Shown: positions 1 through 9,040 of the stretch, one piece after another | How positions within the stretch are numbered: position 1 is the stretch's first letter | Layout: each line of letters begins with the position of its first letter | From: Egaibacter danicus | GTDB taxonomy: Bacteria > Pseudomonadota > Gammaproteobacteria > Burkholderiales > Burkholderiaceae_C | Reading direction: 5' to 3' | Assembly (NCBI GenBank): GCA_016707075.1 | Contig: JADJII010000006.1 | Coordinates: 124,001-188,000 of the forward strand | DNA: 64,000 nucleotides | Notes under the pieces: generated by a model | What the model was told of the DNA's origin: nothing | The model's database searches: none | What the model saw: the letters and a program-made list of their open reading frames with translations, nothing else | Translations under genes and position numbers: made by a program

Positions 1-1255
1 TGAAAAACTCGGCATAACCAAACGCATCCACAAACTGCCCGGAGAAGCCGGCCAGAAACTTTGGGGCAAGCAGCATCATGGAACTGAACAGGGCGTATTG
101 CGTGGCCGAGTACTGCACGTTGGTCAGGCTGGACAGGTAGGCAATGAATGCAGCCGACGCGATGCCGCTGGACAGGTTGTCCGCGGAAATCACAAAAATC
201 AACGCGGTCAGGTCATGGCCATGGGACGCCAGCCAGGCAAACAGCAGGTTGGTGGCAGCGCTGAGAATCGCGCCCAACATCAGGATGCGCATCACGCCCA
301 CGCGCATCGACAGCACGCCGCCGACGAAGGCCCCCACCAGCGTCATGATCACGCCGTAGACCTTGGTCACCAGCGCCACTTCGTCCTTGGTGTAGCCCAG
401 ATCCACGTAAAACGGGTTGGCCATGATGCCCATCACCACGTCGCTGATGCGGTAGATGGCGATCAGCGCCAGAATCAGCGCCGCCTGCCAGCGGTACCGG
501 CGGATGAAGTCGGCAAAGGGTTCCACCAGCGCGCCCTTGAGCCAGTCGGCCGCATTTTTGGCAGGGGGCAATTCGCGGTGCACGGGTTCCCTGGAAAACA
601 GCACGGTCAGCACACCCAGCAGCATGGATGCGGCCATGACCAGGTAAGCGGTTTGCCAGGCGCCGTGCTGGTAACTGCTCACATCGGCGACCTCGGCGCG
701 GGCCGCAATCCACAGCACGCCGGCACCGGCCCAGATCATCGCCAGCCGGTAACCGGTCTGGTAAGTGGCGGCCAGTGCGGCCTGGCGCTCCACGTCTGCC
801 GACTCGATCCGGTAAGCGTCCAGCGCGATGTCCTGGGTGGCGGAGGCAAATGCCACCGTCAGTGCACCCCAGACCATGGGGGTTAGCGCCAGCTTGGGGT
901 CAGTCATGGCCATGGCAACCAGGGCTGCGATGATTGCCAGCTGCGACAGCAACAACCAGCTGCGCCGGCGTCCCATCAGATGGGTCAGCAGCGGAATGGG
1001 CATGCGGTCCACCAGCGGCGACCAGACCCACTTGAAGCCATACGCCAGCCCCACCCAGCTGAGGTGACCAATCGTAGTACGGTTGATGCCGGCTTCGCGC
1101 AGCCAGAAACTCAACGTGCCAAATACCAGCAGCAGCGGCAACCCGGCAGAAAAACCCAGCAGCAGCATGCGAATACTGGCCGGCTCCAGATAGACGTGCA
1201 GGGATTCAGTCCACGAAAGCTTCGGCTGGGGCGTTGTAACGGTGGATTCAGTCAT
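1..1255 (-). CDS. ampG: AmpG-like muropeptide permease (MFS), partial at 3' end
   Basis: The reading frame starts at an ATG at 1255 and stays open to the window edge, giving about 418 residues without a stop, so the 3' end is missing. The translation is strongly hydrophobic, with many predicted membrane segments beginning near residue 30 (LLLGFSAGLPLLLVFGTLSF). It has the AmpG-type stretches PLVDRMPIPLLTHLMGRRRS and ATQDIALDAYRIE. AmpG imports GlcNAc-anhydroMurNAc peptides released from peptidoglycan for recycling and links wall turnover to beta-lactamase induction in species that have AmpR/AmpC. Family assignment rests on recognition of these motifs. No partner genes are visible in this part of the window. 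Confidence 0.85.
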   Translation of the reverse strand, partial: MTESTVTTPQPKLSWTESLHVYLEPASIRMLLLGFSAGLPLLLVFGTLSFWLREAGINRTTIGHLSWVGLAYGFKWVWSPLVDRMPIPLLTHLMGRRRSWLLLSQLAIIAALVAMAMTDPKLALTPMVWGALTVAFASATQDIALDAYRIESADVERQAALAATYQTGYRLAMIWAGAGVLWIAARAEVADVSSYQHGAWQTAYLVMAASMLLGVLTVLFSREPVHRELPPAKNAADWLKGALVEPFADFIRRYRWQAALILALIAIYRISDVVMGIMANPFYVDLGYTKDEVALVTKVYGVIMTLVGAFVGGVLSMRVGVMRILMLGAILSAATNLLFAWLASHGHDLTALIFVISADNLSSGIASAAFIAYLSSLTNVQYSATQYALFSSMMLLAPKFLAGFSGQFVDAFGYAEFF

Positions 1256-1330
1256 GAGACGGGGTCCGGATGGTGTAGGGTCTAAACATGGCTTGATGGG
1301 GTATCGCCCAAATTTGCTTATTATTGACGT

Positions 1331-2167
1331 ATGTGCTGGCTCTGTAACAACAAACACGCCGCCTGGTCTTCGCGCCGGGCATTCCTCGCATTGGCCGGGG
1401 CATCTGCCGCCGTGCCTGCTTTGGCGCAGGTAGATGTTGGCAAGTCGTCGAGCCTGCGCAAGCTGGTGCCCGCCGAAAAGCTGGAAACAGCTGCCAACCA
1501 GCAGTATGCGCAGATGATGAGCGAAGCCAGTGGCCAGAAAGCGCTGGCGCCCGATAACCATCCGCAAGTGGTGCGCCTGCGGTCCATTGCCCGGCGACTG
1601 ATCCCGCACACCGCGCAGTGGAACGACCGCTCCCGGCAGTGGAAATGGGAGGTGAACCTGATTGGCAGCAAGCAGATCAACGCCTTTTGCATGCCCGGCG
1701 GCAAGATTGCCTTCTACACGGGCATCCTGGACCAGCTCAAGTTGAATGATGATGAAGTGGCGATGATCATGGGACACGAAATGGCCCACGCGCTGCGTGA
1801 GCACGCCCGTGCAAGACTTGCCAAGTCGCAGGCCACGGGCATTGGCCTGTCCTTGGGTGCGCAATTGCTGGGTTTGGGCCAGTTGGGTGACGTGGCCGCC
1901 AATCTGGGCACCCAGTTGCTCACGCTGAAATTCAGTCGTGAAGACGAAACCGAAGCTGATCTGGTGGGGCTGGAACTGGCCGCGCGCTCGGCTTTTGCGC
2001 CACAAGCCGGGGCCAGTTTGTGGAAGAAGATGGCGCAGGCATCAGGCGGCGCGGGCGGACCGAAGTTCTTGTCTACCCACCCGTCGGGGCCTGATCGTAT
2101 CCGCGAACTGGAGGCCAACGCGCCGAAAGTGCAGTCTTTGTACGATCAGGCGCGCAAGGCCGGATAA
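1331..2167 (+). CDS. M48 family zinc metalloprotease with Tat-like signal
   Basis: This 278-residue protein starts with a signal region containing SRRAFLALAGA, which resembles a twin-arginine motif, followed by an AxA-type site near residue 32. That suggests export of a folded protein to the periplasm. The zinc site HExxH is at residues 149-153 (GHEMAHALREH). The third-ligand motif of M48 peptidases is in SREDETEADLVGL, around residues 202-214. Periplasmic M48 proteins such as BepA and LoiP take part in outer-membrane protein quality control; that role is an inference here. The gene stands alone between divergent ampG and convergent xth. No good ribosome-binding site precedes the chosen ATG. 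Confidence 0.87.
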   Translation: MCWLCNNKHAAWSSRRAFLALAGASAAVPALAQVDVGKSSSLRKLVPAEKLETAANQQYAQMMSEASGQKALAPDNHPQVVRLRSIARRLIPHTAQWNDRSRQWKWEVNLIGSKQINAFCMPGGKIAFYTGILDQLKLNDDEVAMIMGHEMAHALREHARARLAKSQATGIGLSLGAQLLGLGQLGDVAANLGTQLLTLKFSREDETEADLVGLELAARSAFAPQAGASLWKKMAQASGGAGGPKFLSTHPSGPDRIRELEANAPKVQSLYDQARKAG

Positions 2168-2189
2168 ATCGACTTTTTGGTGGCCAAAT

Positions 2190-2240
2190 CGGCCTCTAGA
2201 TCCCGTCTTATATGCGTGAGTAGCTATTAATTACATAGCG
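2190..2240 (+). repeat. Dispersed repeat, copy 1 (degenerate)
   Basis: This partial copy of the window's repeat family carries the core ATATGCGTGAGTAGCTATTA followed by an imperfect return arm ending in ATAGC. It lies between the convergent M48 protease and xth genes and overlaps the xth stop codon. Confidence 0.65.
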
Positions 2241-3028
2241 TATTCAATCGTGATCGGCGCGTGGTCCGAGAACTTCTGGTCTTTGTAGATGGATTCACGC
2301 TTGGCAAAGGACGCTAGCGCGGGTGTGGCCAGGTGGTAGTCCAGCCGCCACCCCACGTTGTTGGCATAGGCCTGGCCGCGGTTGCTCCACCAGGTGTAGG
2401 CGGTGTCGGTGGCGGTGGGCTGTAGCTGGCGATAGACGTCGATCAGGCCAGCTTCGTCCAGCAGCTTGGTCATCCATGCGCGTTCTTCGGGGGTGAAGCC
2501 GGAGTTTTTCTGGTTGCTGCGCCAGTTTTTCAGGTCCTGCTCCTTGTGGGCAATGTTCACGTCGCCGCACAAGATGAATTCACGCGCGGCCTTCAGCGCC
2601 ACCAGATGCGGGTAAAACTCGGCCAGATACCTGAACTTGGCCTGCTGGCGGTCTTCGCCCGACGAGCCGCTGGGGAAGTAGCTGCTGATGATGGACAGCT
2701 TCTTTTGGGGCGTGTCAAAGCGCAGCTCTACATAGCGGCCTTCCGCATCAAACTCGGGCGAGCCGTAGCCGATGATCACGTCGCTGGGCTCGTGGCGGGT
2801 GTACACGCCCACGCCCGAGTAACCCTTCTTTTCCGCCAGGTGGAAATAGCCCTTGAGCCCGGCCAGCTGCTGGAAATCGCCCTCCATGTGTTCGGCCTGT
2901 GCCTTGATTTCCTGCACGCAAATACAATCCGGCTTGGCCTGCGCAAGCCAGGCTTCGAGCCCCTTGCTGGTGGCGGAGCGGATGCCGTTGAGGTTGAGGC
3001 TGGTTAATTTGAACAAGGACGTCTCCAT
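2231..3028 (-). CDS. xth: Exodeoxyribonuclease III (AP endonuclease)
   Basis: The protein has about 265 residues and belongs to the endonuclease/exonuclease/phosphatase family. It hydrolyses DNA at abasic sites and removes 3' blocking groups in base excision repair. The family motifs are in order: NLNGIRS (residue 14), CVQEIKA with the metal-binding Glu40, GDVNIAHKEQDL, and the C-terminal SDHAPI with its catalytic Asp-His pair. I chose the ATG at 3028 because it places the first beta strand (FKLTSLNLNG) at the very N-terminus, as in the family. The frame is open further upstream but that part reads through pyrE. This ATG overlaps the divergent pyrE start by two bases, and no clear Shine-Dalgarno precedes it. 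Confidence 0.9.
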   Translation of the reverse strand: METSLFKLTSLNLNGIRSATSKGLEAWLAQAKPDCICVQEIKAQAEHMEGDFQQLAGLKGYFHLAEKKGYSGVGVYTRHEPSDVIIGYGSPEFDAEGRYVELRFDTPQKKLSIISSYFPSGSSGEDRQQAKFRYLAEFYPHLVALKAAREFILCGDVNIAHKEQDLKNWRSNQKNSGFTPEERAWMTKLLDEAGLIDVYRQLQPTATDTAYTWWSNRGQAYANNVGWRLDYHLATPALASFAKRESIYKDQKFSDHAPITIEYAM

Positions 3029-3737
3029 GTCAGAGGTTGACAACAAGGGTGAGAACAAGGTGAAGCCACAAGACCGATTGGCCCAGGACTTCGTGCAATT
3101 CGCGGTCGATTGCGGCGTGCTCAGGTTTGGTGAGTTTAAAACCAAAGCCGGGCGGCTCTCCCCGTATTTCTTCAACGCCGGGCTGTTTGATGACGGCGCC
3201 AAGCTGGGACGGTTGGCGGAGTTTTATGCCCGGAGCCTGCTCCAGAGTGGCATTGAATTTGACATGATTTTCGGCCCCGCCTACAAGGGTATTCCGCTGG
3301 GCGCGGCACTGGCGGTGGAGCTGGCCCGGCTGGGTCGCAACGTGCCATTTGCCTACAACCGCAAAGAGGCCAAAGACCATGGCGAGGGCGGCACGCTGGT
3401 AGGGGCTCCGCTCAAAGGTCGCGTGCTGATCGTGGACGATGTCATGTCAGCCGGCACGGCGGCGCGGGAATCCATCGCCATCATCCAGGCGGCTGGGGCC
3501 ACGCCCCACGCCGTAGTCATTGCGCTGGATCGCCAGGAAAAAGCCACCGAGAACGGTGCGGATGTGCCCTACAGCGCCGTGCAATACGTCAACCGCCAGT
3601 TGGGCCTTCACGTTTGCAGTATTGCGAAGCTGTCTGATTTAATGCAGTATCTGCAGGCCCACAGTGGCGCGGGGCTGGCTGCGGACCATCAGCGGGTGCT
3701 GTTGTACCGGCAAAGATACGGCGTTGACGAAAGTTAA
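3027..3737 (+). CDS. pyrE: Orotate phosphoribosyltransferase
   Basis: PyrE transfers a ribose 5-phosphate from PRPP to orotate, making OMP in pyrimidine synthesis. The PRPP-binding signature VLIVDDVMSAGTA is clear, as are RLSPYFFNAG near the N-terminus and GPAYKGIPL. Length is 236 residues, slightly longer than the usual 210-225. The ATG at 3027 is preceded at good spacing by AAGGA (3014-3018), so this start is favoured although the frame is open upstream. The start codon shares two bases with the divergent xth start, so the pyrE promoter and ribosome-binding site must lie inside the xth coding region. Confidence 0.92.
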   Translation: MSEVDNKGENKVKPQDRLAQDFVQFAVDCGVLRFGEFKTKAGRLSPYFFNAGLFDDGAKLGRLAEFYARSLLQSGIEFDMIFGPAYKGIPLGAALAVELARLGRNVPFAYNRKEAKDHGEGGTLVGAPLKGRVLIVDDVMSAGTAARESIAIIQAAGATPHAVVIALDRQEKATENGADVPYSAVQYVNRQLGLHVCSIAKLSDLMQYLQAHSGAGLAADHQRVLLYRQRYGVDES

Positions 3738-3743
3738 ACAAGC

Positions 3744-4427
3744 ATGACTCGAAAAATCAGGGTGGAACGGGCGATGTGGGTGGTGTTGGTGGCGCTGGCT
3801 GCCAGCGTGTCGACTGCCTATGCGCAAAAACCGGTTGCCGGCATTTACACCTGCATCGACAGCAAAGGCCGCAAGCTCACGTCGGACCGGCCCATAGCCG
3901 AGTGCACCGACCGTGAGCAGAGCATTCTGAACCCCAGTGGCACCGTCAAGGCCAAAGTCGGCCCCACGCTGACTGCCCAGGAGCGGGCGGCCCAGAAAGA
4001 AAAAGACAAGCTGGCGCTGGAAGAAAAAGCCCGGCAGCTTGAGGAAAAGCGCCGTGACCGGGCGCTGCTGTTGCGCTACCCGACTCGTGCCGTGCACGAC
4101 AAGGAACGCGCCGAGGCGCTGAACCAGATTGGCGTGGTGATTCAGGCTGCCAACAACCGGATCGTGGAGTTGCGCCGGGAACGTACCGGCATTGATGCCG
4201 AGATGGAGTTCTACAAAAAAGACCCCAGCAAGGCGCCACCATCGGTTCGCCGCCAGCTCGAAGACAACGACCACAGCATGGCCGTGCAAAAACGCTTCAT
4301 TGGCGATCAGGAATCGGAAATCAAGCGCGTGAACGCCCGCTTTGACGAAGAACTGGGCCGTCTCAAGGGCCTGTGGCCAACAACGGCCCAAGTCCCGGCT
4401 GCTGTTGCCCAGCCGAAAAAGCCCTGA
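3744..4427 (+). CDS. DUF4124-type secreted coiled-coil protein
   Basis: This 227-residue protein of unknown function follows pyrE by six bases and may be cotranscribed with it. An N-terminal signal peptide ends near residue 28 (ASVSTAYAQ). The next 40 residues look like a DUF4124 domain (IYTCIDSKGRKLTSDRP), a small periplasmic module with an aromatic-Cys-x-Asp start. Residues 75-210 are rich in Lys, Glu and Arg and probably form a long coiled coil. I know of no biochemical role for this family. Confidence 0.75.
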   Translation: MTRKIRVERAMWVVLVALAASVSTAYAQKPVAGIYTCIDSKGRKLTSDRPIAECTDREQSILNPSGTVKAKVGPTLTAQERAAQKEKDKLALEEKARQLEEKRRDRALLLRYPTRAVHDKERAEALNQIGVVIQAANNRIVELRRERTGIDAEMEFYKKDPSKAPPSVRRQLEDNDHSMAVQKRFIGDQESEIKRVNARFDEELGRLKGLWPTTAQVPAAVAQPKKP

Positions 4428-4439
4428 TTTCGCTGGGAT

Positions 4440-5956
4440 TTAGCCCAGCTTCTGGCGCAACAGGTCATTGACCTGCTGCGGGTTGGCCTTGCCTTTGCTG
4501 GCCTTCATGATCTGACCCACCAGCGCATTGAGCGCTTTGGTGTTGCCAGCCTTGTATTCCTCGACGTTTTTGGGATTGGCGGCAAGGACGTCATCGACGA
4601 TTTTCTCCAGCTCGCTGGAGTCGTTCATTTGTTTGAGGCCTTTGGCTTCGATGATCTCGTCGATAAGGGTAAGGGTTGGTGAATAGAAAATCGACTCGTT
4701 CACAAGTAATGGGGGGTTTGCTGGTCCAAAGACCATCTAAATACTTGCTTTGCCGCATTGTTTGAAATCGTTCCGTCAGTGAACGCTTGATCAAACCATG
4801 CCCAGCATTTGGGCCTGACCGGGGCATTGTTGGATATCGATGCCATCAACATTCAGGCGGCGCGAGACCTCGCCCATGATCCAATTGCCGACCAGTTTGG
4901 GTTGCCGCAAGCTTTGGTCGTCGCTTCGAAATACGCCGCCATGTCCCGACTCTGCGTCAAGGCTGTTGCGTCATATTCAGAAAGCCCATAGTCCGCCACA
5001 AAGCGCTGTGCCATTACACGTGGCAACTCAGTCATTCCGGCTCGAACCTGCTCCACCCACTCATCCGCAATCACCAGTGGCGGCAAATCCGGGTCAGGAA
5101 AATAGCGGTAATCCGCCGCATCTTCCTTCGTCCGCATAGCCCGCGTCTCGCCCGTATCCGGGTTGAAAAGTACTGTCGCTTGCTGGATCGCGTGACCATC
5201 TTCAATCTGCTCAATCTGCCAGCGCACTTCATAGTCAATCGCTTGCTGCATGAACTTGAAGCTGTTCAGGTTCTTGATCTCGCGACGAGTACCCAACTCA
5301 CCACCCGGCTTGCGTACCGACACGTTGGCGTCGCAGCGGAAGCTGCCTTCCTGCATGTTGCCGTCGCAAATGCCGATCCACGTCACGATCTTGTGCAGTT
5401 CCTTCGCATAGGCCACGGCCTCGGCGCTGGAGCGCATGTCGGGCTCGGTCACGATTTCCAGCAACGGCGTGCCGGCGCGGTTCAGGTCAATGCCGGTCTG
5501 GCCCACAAAGTCTTCGTGCAGCGACTTGCCGGCGTCTTCTTCGAGGTGGGCGCGCACCAGCCGGACGGTTTTCTTTTCGTCGCCCAGAAAAAACTCCACC
5601 TGGCCACCCTGCACCACGGGAATTTCGAACTGGCTGATCTGGTAGCCCTTGGGCAGATCCGGATAAAAGTAGTTTTTGCGGGCGAAGATGCTGCGCGGTG
5701 CAATGTGCGAACCGATGGCGAGACCGAACTGGATGGCCCGCTCTACCGCGCCCTTGTTCATGACCGGCAAGGTTCCAGGCAGGGCCAGGTCCACCGGGCA
5801 TGCCTGCGTGTTGGGCTCAGCCCCAAATGCTGTGGATGCGCGGGAAAAAATCTTGGATTGTGTCGAAAGCTGGGCGTGGGTTTCGAAGCCGATGACGACT
5901 TCATAGCCCTTGACCAGCAGGGATTGCGTTTTGGTGGATTCGCTTGCCATATTCAT
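4440..5956 (-). pseudogene. gatB: Asp/Glu-tRNA amidotransferase subunit B, frameshifted
   Basis: GatB activates Glu/Asp mischarged on tRNA-Gln/tRNA-Asn inside the GatCAB complex. Residues 1-347 are well conserved (YEVVIGFETHAQLSTQSKIF, SFRCDANVSVR, DYRYFPDPDLPP). The frame then shifts after CGNP near 4895. A one-base correction in a short A or C run restores KLVGNWIMGEVSRRLNV. Further shifts follow near 4794, 4788 and 4743, where pieces such as LIKR, TDGTISNNAAKQVF and DGLW appear in different frames. About 35 extra bases seem to precede DEIIEAKGLKQMND, where the YqeY-like tail resumes and runs intact to the stop at 4440. Either the tail is decaying or this stretch is badly assembled. The gene abuts gatA with no gap. 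Confidence 0.85.
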
Positions 5957-7471
5957 TCAATATCCTGCGGGCCTGGCCAGATGAAAGTCGGTCGCTTGCT
6001 GAAAGCGGTGCGCGATGTTCAGCAAGCGTGCTTCCTGCATGTAGTTGCCAATGAGTTGCAGGCCCACCGGCATGTGGCCTTCGCCAAAACCGGCTGGAAT
6101 GCTCATGCCCGGCAGGCCTGCCAGTGATCCTGGCAGCGTGAAGATATCGGCCAGGTAGTCAGCCAGCGGGTCGTTGCCGTGCCCACCCATTTTCCACGCT
6201 ACGCTTGGCGCGACCGGTCCGGCAATGACGTCACACAGTTTGAACGCCTGCTGGAAGTCATCGGCAATCATGCGTCGGATTTTTTGCGCCTGCAGGTAAT
6301 ACGCGTCGTAGTAGCCGTGCGACAGCACATAGGCCCCGATCATGATGCGGCGTTTGACTTCATCGCCGAAACCCTGCGCCCGGGTTTTCTTGTACATGTC
6401 CAGCAAGTCGACATATTGCGGCGCGCGATAGCCAAACTTGACACCGTCAAAACGGCTCAGGTTGCTGGATGCTTCCGCGGGCGCGATGATGTAGTAAACC
6501 GGTATCGAAAGTTCGGTGCGAGGCAGCGAAATGGGTACCAGCCTGGCGCCGAGTTTTTCGTATTCCTTCAGCGAGGCGTCCACGGCTGCCCGAACATCCG
6601 CAGCCAAACCCTCGGAGAAGAACTCTTTGGGTACACCGATGCGCAGACCCTCCAGTGAGTCGTTCAGTGCGCGCGTGAAGTCTTCTTCGGGCACGTCCAG
6701 CGAGGTGGAGTCCCGGTCGGGGTCTGGCCCACACATGCTGGAGAGGAGCAGTGCACAGTCTTCAGCCGTGCGTGCCATGGGTCCGGCCTGATCCAGACTG
6801 GAGGCAAAGGCCACCATGCCATAGCGCGACGCGCGCCCATAGGTGGGCTTGATGCCGGTGATGCCGCAAAACGAGGCTGGCTGGCGAATGGAGCCGCCGG
6901 TGTCGGTGCCGGTGGCCGCGGGCGTGAGTCGCGCTGCAACCGCAGCTGCGCTGCCGCCTGATGACCCACCGGGTATGCGGCTGGTGTCCCACGGATTGCC
7001 TACGGGATGGGGATGTGAATAACCCACGGGCGCCACAGCAGAGTTTTCATTGCTGGAGCCCATCGCGAATTCGTCGCAGTTAAGCTTGCCCAGCGTCACC
7101 ATGCCTTGGGCGGCCAGTTTGGCCACGACGGTGGCATCGAATGGTGAGCGATAGCCGGCCAGCATTTTTGAGCCCGCCGTGCTGCAGAAGTCTTTGGTGA
7201 CGAAGATGTCCTTGTGGGCGATGGGCACGCCTTCCAGCGCCGCCGCCGCACCGGACGCGATCCGCTGATCGGCGGATCGGGCCTGCGCCAGCGTCACGCC
7301 TTCGTCGATGTCAACAAACGTACCCAGCGATGTGTGGGTCTGGGCGCGGCTTAAAAAATGCTGTGCAGTCTCAACGGCGGAGACTTTGCGCTCCCGCAGG
7401 TGGCGGGCGAGCTGGGCAACGGTCAGGTCGTGCAGTTCCTGCGTGGTGGTGCTTGATGTCATGGTGCTCAC
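5957..7471 (-). CDS. gatA: Asp/Glu-tRNA amidotransferase subunit A
   Basis: This 504-residue amidase-signature enzyme releases ammonia from glutamine for transfer to mischarged aminoacyl-tRNA on GatB. The catalytic Ser-cisSer-Lys triad is readable: Lys in PIAHKDIFV, Ser in GSSGGSAAAVA, and Ser in TGTDTGGSIRQPASF. Length is normal. It overlaps gatC by four bases (7468-7471) and ends immediately before the gatB start, so the three genes form one C-A-B transcript on the minus strand. Confidence 0.95.
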   Translation of the reverse strand: MSTMTSSTTTQELHDLTVAQLARHLRERKVSAVETAQHFLSRAQTHTSLGTFVDIDEGVTLAQARSADQRIASGAAAALEGVPIAHKDIFVTKDFCSTAGSKMLAGYRSPFDATVVAKLAAQGMVTLGKLNCDEFAMGSSNENSAVAPVGYSHPHPVGNPWDTSRIPGGSSGGSAAAVAARLTPAATGTDTGGSIRQPASFCGITGIKPTYGRASRYGMVAFASSLDQAGPMARTAEDCALLLSSMCGPDPDRDSTSLDVPEEDFTRALNDSLEGLRIGVPKEFFSEGLAADVRAAVDASLKEYEKLGARLVPISLPRTELSIPVYYIIAPAEASSNLSRFDGVKFGYRAPQYVDLLDMYKKTRAQGFGDEVKRRIMIGAYVLSHGYYDAYYLQAQKIRRMIADDFQQAFKLCDVIAGPVAPSVAWKMGGHGNDPLADYLADIFTLPGSLAGLPGMSIPAGFGEGHMPVGLQLIGNYMQEARLLNIAHRFQQATDFHLARPAGY

Positions 7472-7767
7472 TCAATGACCTTGGGTACCAGGAACAGCCC
7501 GTTTTCGACCGCTGGTGCACTGCGCTGGTTGGCCTCGCGGTTGTTGGGTTCGCTGACCCTGTCGTCGCGCAGCCGCAAGGCGATATCGGAGATGGTGGCA
7601 ACCGGGTGGGCGAGCGGTTCAATACCCGTGGTGTCCACTGCGCGCATCTTTTCGACGATACCGAAAAATCCGTTCAACTGGCCGAGCATGCGCTCGCTTT
7701 CTGCAGGTTGAAGCTCAAGCCGTGCCAGGTTGGCAATGCGCGAAATATCGGAAGCGGTCAGGGACAT
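7468..7767 (-). CDS. gatC: Asp/Glu-tRNA amidotransferase subunit C
   Basis: GatC is the small subunit that holds GatA and GatB together. The 99-residue length and the N-terminal pattern (DISRIANLARLELQPAE) are typical, as is the MRAVDTTGIEPLAHP segment. It is the first gene of the gatCAB operon and is divergent from mreB across about 200 bp, which must hold both promoters. A TATTAT stands at about 7848 on the plus strand, but no convincing -35 accompanies it. Confidence 0.93.
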   Translation of the reverse strand: MSLTASDISRIANLARLELQPAESERMLGQLNGFFGIVEKMRAVDTTGIEPLAHPVATISDIALRLRDDRVSEPNNREANQRSAPAVENGLFLVPKVIE

Positions 7768-7968
7768 GGCGAAAATTGAGTTGCAACCGGGTGTAAAGCA
7801 GGCCGTGGAAGGCCTCGCCGGTCAGGTTATTCACAGGGGATAGGGTATTATCCCGCCTTTGGCGCAGCTTCTGTAAAAGTGCAGATTTTGGTGCAAAAAG
7901 TACGCTTTTGAATCGATAAATATGGTGATGACCTGCCGAAGCGTGGGTTATGCCTGAGAGGATTTCTG

Positions 7969-9012
7969 ATGTTTGGAGCATTCCGTCGGTATTTTTCTAC
8001 CGATCTCGCCATTGACCTGGGAACCGCCAATACCCTGATTTTTGTGCGCGACAAGGGCATTGTGCTGGATGAGCCCTCGGTTGTGGCCATTCGCCACGAA
8101 GGCGGCCCTCAGGGCAAAAAGACCATCCAGGCTGTCGGCAAGGAAGCCAAGGCCATGTTGGGCAAGGTTCCCGGCAACATTGAGGCCATTCGCCCGATGA
8201 AAGACGGTGTGATTGCCGACTTCACCGTGACCGAGCAGATGCTCAAGCAGTTCATCAAAATGGTGCATCCACGCGGCGTGTTCAAACCCAGCCCGCGCAT
8301 CATCATCTGTGTCCCTTGCGGGTCCACCCAGGTGGAGCGCCGTGCCATCCGTGAATCCGCTCTGGGTGCCGGTGCCAGCGACGTGTATTTGATTGAAGAG
8401 CCCATGGCGGCGGCCATTGGCGCGGGCTTGCCCGTGTCGGAGGCCAGTGGCTCCATGGTGGTGGATATTGGCGGCGGCACGACGGAAGTTGGTGTCATCT
8501 CGTTGGGCGGCATGGTTTACAAGGGCAGTGTGCGTGTGGGTGGCGACCGCTTTGACGACGCCATCATCAACTACATCCGCCGCAACTACGGCATGCTGAT
8601 TGGCGAGCCGACGGCTGAAGCCATCAAGAAGCAGATCGGCTCTGCCTTCCCGGGTTCGGAAGTCAAGGAAATGGAAGTGCGTGGTCGCAACCTGTCTGAG
8701 GGCGTGCCCCGCAGCTTCACCATCTCCAGCAACGAAATTCTTGAAGCGCTGACCGACCCGCTGAACAACATCGTGTCGGCTGTGAAAAACGCGCTGGAAC
8801 AAACCCCGCCGGAGTTGGGTGCGGACATTGCCGACCGCGGCATGATGCTCACCGGTGGTGGTGCGCTGCTGCGCGATCTGGACCGTCTGCTGGCCGAAGA
8901 AACCGGGCTGCCAGTGCTGGTGGCTGAAGACCCGCTGACCTGCGTGGTGCGCGGTTGCGGCATCGCGCTGGAGCAGATGGAGCGTCTGGGTTCCATTTTC
9001 ACCAGCGAATAG
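7969..9012 (+). CDS. mreB: Rod shape-determining actin homologue MreB
   Basis: MreB polymerises under the inner membrane and directs the elongation machinery that inserts side-wall peptidoglycan. The 347-residue protein begins MFGAFRRYFSTDLAIDLGTA; the short amphipathic N-terminus precedes phosphate-1 motif IDLGTANTLIF, and phosphate-2 motif VDIGGGTTEVG follows. Length and sequence are typical. A GAGAGG ribosome-binding site lies about nine bases before the ATG. It heads mreB-mreC-mreD-mrdA. Confidence 0.97.
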   Translation: MFGAFRRYFSTDLAIDLGTANTLIFVRDKGIVLDEPSVVAIRHEGGPQGKKTIQAVGKEAKAMLGKVPGNIEAIRPMKDGVIADFTVTEQMLKQFIKMVHPRGVFKPSPRIIICVPCGSTQVERRAIRESALGAGASDVYLIEEPMAAAIGAGLPVSEASGSMVVDIGGGTTEVGVISLGGMVYKGSVRVGGDRFDDAIINYIRRNYGMLIGEPTAEAIKKQIGSAFPGSEVKEMEVRGRNLSEGVPRSFTISSNEILEALTDPLNNIVSAVKNALEQTPPELGADIADRGMMLTGGGALLRDLDRLLAEETGLPVLVAEDPLTCVVRGCGIALEQMERLGSIFTSE

Positions 9013-9040
9013 GGGCGAGCCACCGGGACAATAGCCGTCC

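Noticed and set aside
5180..6127. 315-codon open frame antisense to gatB/gatA
   Set aside because: It spans the junction of two real genes and has no family features.
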